From Desulfovibrio sp. UBA2564 (GTDB taxonomy: Bacteria > Desulfobacterota > Desulfovibrionia > Desulfovibrionales > Desulfovibrionaceae): a stretch of 16,339 nt of DNA. The stretch spans positions 1 to 16,339 of the forward strand of contig DDLU01000076.1 of assembly GCA_002340305.1 (NCBI GenBank). Reading direction: 5' to 3'. The first letter of the stretch is position 1; each line of letters starts with the position of its first letter. The position numbers were made by a program, and so were the translations under genes. This document shows, piece by piece, positions 14,479-16,339 of this stretch. The notes below the pieces were generated by a model, which did not search any database, was not told the origin of the DNA, and saw only the letters and a program-made list of their open reading frames with translations.

Positions 14479-14617
14479 GCAAGACGGGCGAAGAAATTGT
14501 TCCCCTGCATTTTCTTCAGCAAGCACCCGAATAAATATATATACTTCATTCCTCATCATCACTCCTTTAAGTACAAAAAGGACCGGGACACCTCCAGCCC
14601 GGTCCTTTTTGTTTTTT
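14479..14617 (+). ncRNA. Candidate sigma-54-dependent small regulatory RNA (~138 nt)
   Basis: Predicted from the sigma-54 start to the intrinsic terminator; no open frame of note and no known RNA family recognised. Structure read by eye: a 5' hairpin with stem GAAGAAA (14490-14496) and TTTCTTC (14511-14517), closed further by CGGG (14485-14488) with CCCG (14526-14529). Its 14-nt loop (14497-14510) carries TTCCCCTGC. An AU-rich single-stranded linker (14530-14545, a possible Hfq-type site) follows, then a stretch with CCTC and ACTCCTTT (14551-14568), complementary to Shine-Dalgarno sequences. The 3' terminator stem carries ACACCTCCAG in its loop. C-rich, anti-Shine-Dalgarno loops are typical of trans-acting RNAs that block translation. 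Transcription has not been shown. Confidence 0.55.
14575..14617. terminator. Strong bidirectional intrinsic terminator
   Basis: A perfect 13-bp stem, AAAAAGGACCGGG (14575-14587) with CCCGGTCCTTTTT (14598-14610), 10-nt loop. On the plus strand it is followed by GTTTTTT and would end the candidate small RNA. On the minus strand it follows the EamA gene stop (14616-14618) and is trailed by the T5 complementary to 14575-14579. It overlaps the EamA stop codon by 2 nt. Confidence 0.9.
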
Positions 14618-15506
14618 AGGAGTTTTTCTTTCCAACCTGTTGGATAACATTCCCGCCCACAATAAAAAGCAGCCCGACCAAAGTAGAGGGCAGGATTTCT
14701 TCTCCCAGAATAAAATGGATCAGAATCAGTGACAGAAAGGGTGACAGAAAGATAAGATTGCTGATCCGCGAAGCTTTCTTTGTTAACTTGAGGGCATTCA
14801 ACCAGAGGGCGAAGGTGATGCCCATTTCAAAAAATCCGATGTATGCGGCAGAGAGCAAAGCAGGAGTTGCCAGCGGCGGCGGTCCTGAAAAGATAAGCAT
14901 GGCGGCGGTTACAAAGGGTAGTCCAAAGCAGAAGTTCAGGAAAAGTCCAATCAGCGGCTCTGTATTACTCTTGGCATTTATAATCCAGTACAGGGACCAG
15001 AGTATGGTGCTGAACAAGGCCAAAAATACTCCATATCCGTTGCTGAATTGGATATCGAGCAGGTTGCCGTGGGTGGAAATAACCACCACGCCCATGTAGC
15101 TGGTTAATATTGCCAGCAGTTCACGCATGGTCATCTTTTGCCCTAGTAAGGGGATGGATAAAAGCGAAAGGGTGATGGCCCATGTATAATTCAGCGGCTG
15201 CGCTTCCTGAGCCGGGAGCAGGGCGTAGGCTTTGAAAAGCACTATGTAGTATAAAAAAGGGTTGAGTATTCCCGGTAGACCGCACTTGAGTAACCCTTTT
15301 GTACTCATTTGCTTTATCTGTGCGGTTTTATTTTGTATCTTTAAAATCAGGAAGAGTGATATGGTGGAAAATATTACGGCATAAAACAGCAGTTGCAGCG
15401 GGTCCATATAGCCCAGTGCTATCTTGAATGCCGAGGCTACTGTAGACCAGATGAGTACGGCGGAAAGGCCGTATACGTAAGCCTTCTTCTGATTGTGCTG
15501 TTGCAA
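14616..15506 (-). CDS. EamA/DMT-superfamily permease (RhaT/YdcZ-like)
   Basis: 296-residue inner-membrane protein with ten hydrophobic helices in two EamA halves (about 8-140 and 150-292). The family's opening GLSAVLIWSTVASAFKIALGYMDPLQLLFY is present, as are the mid-protein repeat start YGVFLALFSTILWSLYWIINAKS and the closing LGEEILPSTLVGLLFIVGGNVIQ. Members export amino acids, metabolites or sugars; the substrate here cannot be told. The start is TTG at 15506 with GGAG about 10 nt upstream; the next Met is at residue ~33, which would cut off the first helix. It is a single-gene unit closed by the terminator at 14575-14610 and divergent from the gene at 15628. Confidence 0.85.
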   Translation of the reverse strand: MQQHNQKKAYVYGLSAVLIWSTVASAFKIALGYMDPLQLLFYAVIFSTISLFLILKIQNKTAQIKQMSTKGLLKCGLPGILNPFLYYIVLFKAYALLPAQEAQPLNYTWAITLSLLSIPLLGQKMTMRELLAILTSYMGVVVISTHGNLLDIQFSNGYGVFLALFSTILWSLYWIINAKSNTEPLIGLFLNFCFGLPFVTAAMLIFSGPPPLATPALLSAAYIGFFEMGITFALWLNALKLTKKASRISNLIFLSPFLSLILIHFILGEEILPSTLVGLLFIVGGNVIQQVGKKNS

Positions 15507-15627
15507 TTTCCAATCGCTCCGATGTTGCCTGAAATTGATTAATGGTGCATGTAACAGTGCATTCGAATTATCAAAAAAAGAATAACTAGCATAGTCTGAA
15601 CATTCAATTTAAGATTCGGGAGGATTA

Positions 15628-16339
15628 ATGAAGATTACTTTCATGGGCGCAGCCAAAACTGTTACCGGTTCCTGTTATATAATTGAAACTGAGAACGCCA
15701 GATTCGCTGTTGACTGTGGCCTGCATCAGGGTAATGCCGAGATTGAAAAGCGTAACCGCGGTATCGCTGATTACGATCCCAGGAATCTTGATTTTATCCT
15801 GATCACCCATGCGCACATCGACCATACAGGGCTGCTGCCTGCTGCGGTGCGTGCCGGATTTAAGGGGCCGATCTATATGACTACCCCGACCCGTGACCTG
15901 CTCGATATCATGCTGCTGGATAGTGCTTACATTCAGGAGATGGAAACTGAGTGGGCCAACCGCAAGAGGCTGCGTAAGGGTATGTCGCCCATTTCTCCCA
16001 TCTACCAGCAGGATGACGCGCTTAAGACTGTCCCGCTGATGCGTACCGTCCAGTACGGGGCCAGTTTTGACCCGGCAGAAGGTGTGACTGTTAATTTTAA
16101 GGATGCTGGGCATATTCTCGGCTCTGCTTTTATCGAGTTGTGGATCAAGGAAGCCGGCGAGACCACTAAAGTTGTTTTTTCCGGCGACCTCGGTCATAAG
16201 GACCAGCTCATTGTGCGCAATCCCAGTATCATTGAAAAAGCTGACTATCTGCTTATGGAATCCACCTACGGGGACCGCAACCACAAGGATTCTTCCAATA
16301 GCCTGGATGAATTGGCTGAAGCAATTAAGTGGAGTTACG
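15628..16339 (+). CDS. Metallo-beta-lactamase-fold beta-CASP-type RNA nuclease, 3' partial
   Basis: 237 residues visible, open at the window end. The N terminus, MKITFMGAAKTVTGSCYIIE, and the motif order are those of the MBL-fold RNA-specificity (CPSF/YSH1-like) proteins. Metal ligands seen: HAHIDH (61-66), His 162 in DAGHILGSAF and Asp 187 in FSGDLGH; LLMESTYGDRNH then marks the start of the beta-CASP part. The expected full length is 450-540 residues, so about half is missing beyond the window. Bacterial members are proposed RNA 3'-end or endonucleases; the physiological role is unknown. GGGAGG (15618-15623) lies 4 nt before the ATG. The 121-nt divergent region upstream contains GTGCAT twice (15545 and 15557) but no convincing promoter that I can see. 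Confidence 0.88.
   Translation, partial: MKITFMGAAKTVTGSCYIIETENARFAVDCGLHQGNAEIEKRNRGIADYDPRNLDFILITHAHIDHTGLLPAAVRAGFKGPIYMTTPTRDLLDIMLLDSAYIQEMETEWANRKRLRKGMSPISPIYQQDDALKTVPLMRTVQYGASFDPAEGVTVNFKDAGHILGSAFIELWIKEAGETTKVVFSGDLGHKDQLIVRNPSIIEKADYLLMESTYGDRNHKDSSNSLDELAEAIKWSY

Noticed and set aside
14288..14482. 64-codon open frame on the minus strand across the TGTGCA array
   Set aside because: His/Cys/Thr/Ala-rich content comes from translating the repeats; no ribosome site, and it crosses the sigma-54 promoter.
15625..16284. 219-codon open frame on the minus strand
   Set aside because: It is the shadow of the metallo-beta-lactamase-fold gene on the plus strand, whose HxHxDH, His and Asp ligands and ribosome site are clear.

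Overview
The window looks like chromosome of a marine, sulfate-reducing deltaproteobacterium of the Maridesulfovibrio/Desulfovibrio type. This is inferred from moderate GC content, an exosortase/TPR exopolysaccharide locus, a tungstate (WtpABC) importer and sigma-54-type regulation. No rRNA or tRNA marker is present to confirm it.

Layout. (1) 1-10782, plus strand: an exosortase/exopolysaccharide (EPS) locus. It holds a 5'-partial exosortase fused to an EpsI domain, the TPR lipoprotein PrsT followed by its own terminator, then a second unit: a WcaJ-like priming sugar-phosphate transferase, a remnant of a CpsD-type tyrosine kinase, an ExeA/XrtA-type ATPase, a secreted heparinase II/III-type lyase, a PAPS-type sulfotransferase and a Wzx-like flippase. 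From the ATPase onward the genes are 14 nt apart or overlapping. (2) 10779-13635, minus strand: wtpA, wtpB and wtpC for tungstate/molybdate import, with a good sigma-70 promoter and an operator-like inverted repeat over the -35. (3) 13636-14615: two terminators, a small ribbon-helix-helix (RHH) protein gene, and an intergenic block with a TGTGCA repeat array, a sigma-54-type promoter and a probable small RNA of about 138 nt. (4) 14616-16339: an EamA/DMT-family permease (minus) and, divergent to it, a 3'-partial metallo-beta-lactamase-fold beta-CASP protein (plus).

How the parts work together. The priming transferase would start a lipid-linked sugar, the flippase would export the repeat unit, and the sulfotransferase and lyase would modify or trim the polymer. 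PrsT, the ATPase and the exosortase belong to the protein-sorting/EPS machinery. The locus appears damaged: the priming transferase stops just before its conserved C-terminal segment and runs directly into the last ~85 codons of a tyrosine kinase. This looks like an internal deletion that also removed the export and chain-length genes expected between them, or else an assembly misjoin.

The most novel element is at 14328-14617. A cluster of TGTGCA/TGCACA boxes, including a perfect 16-bp palindrome, lies about 90-150 bp upstream of a GG-N10-GC sigma-54 promoter. That promoter would transcribe an RNA with a C-rich hairpin loop, an AU-rich linker containing anti-Shine-Dalgarno tracts, and a strong intrinsic terminator. 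The arrangement is like the sigma-54/enhancer-driven regulatory RNAs of Vibrio (Qrr), but no sequence homology to them is seen.
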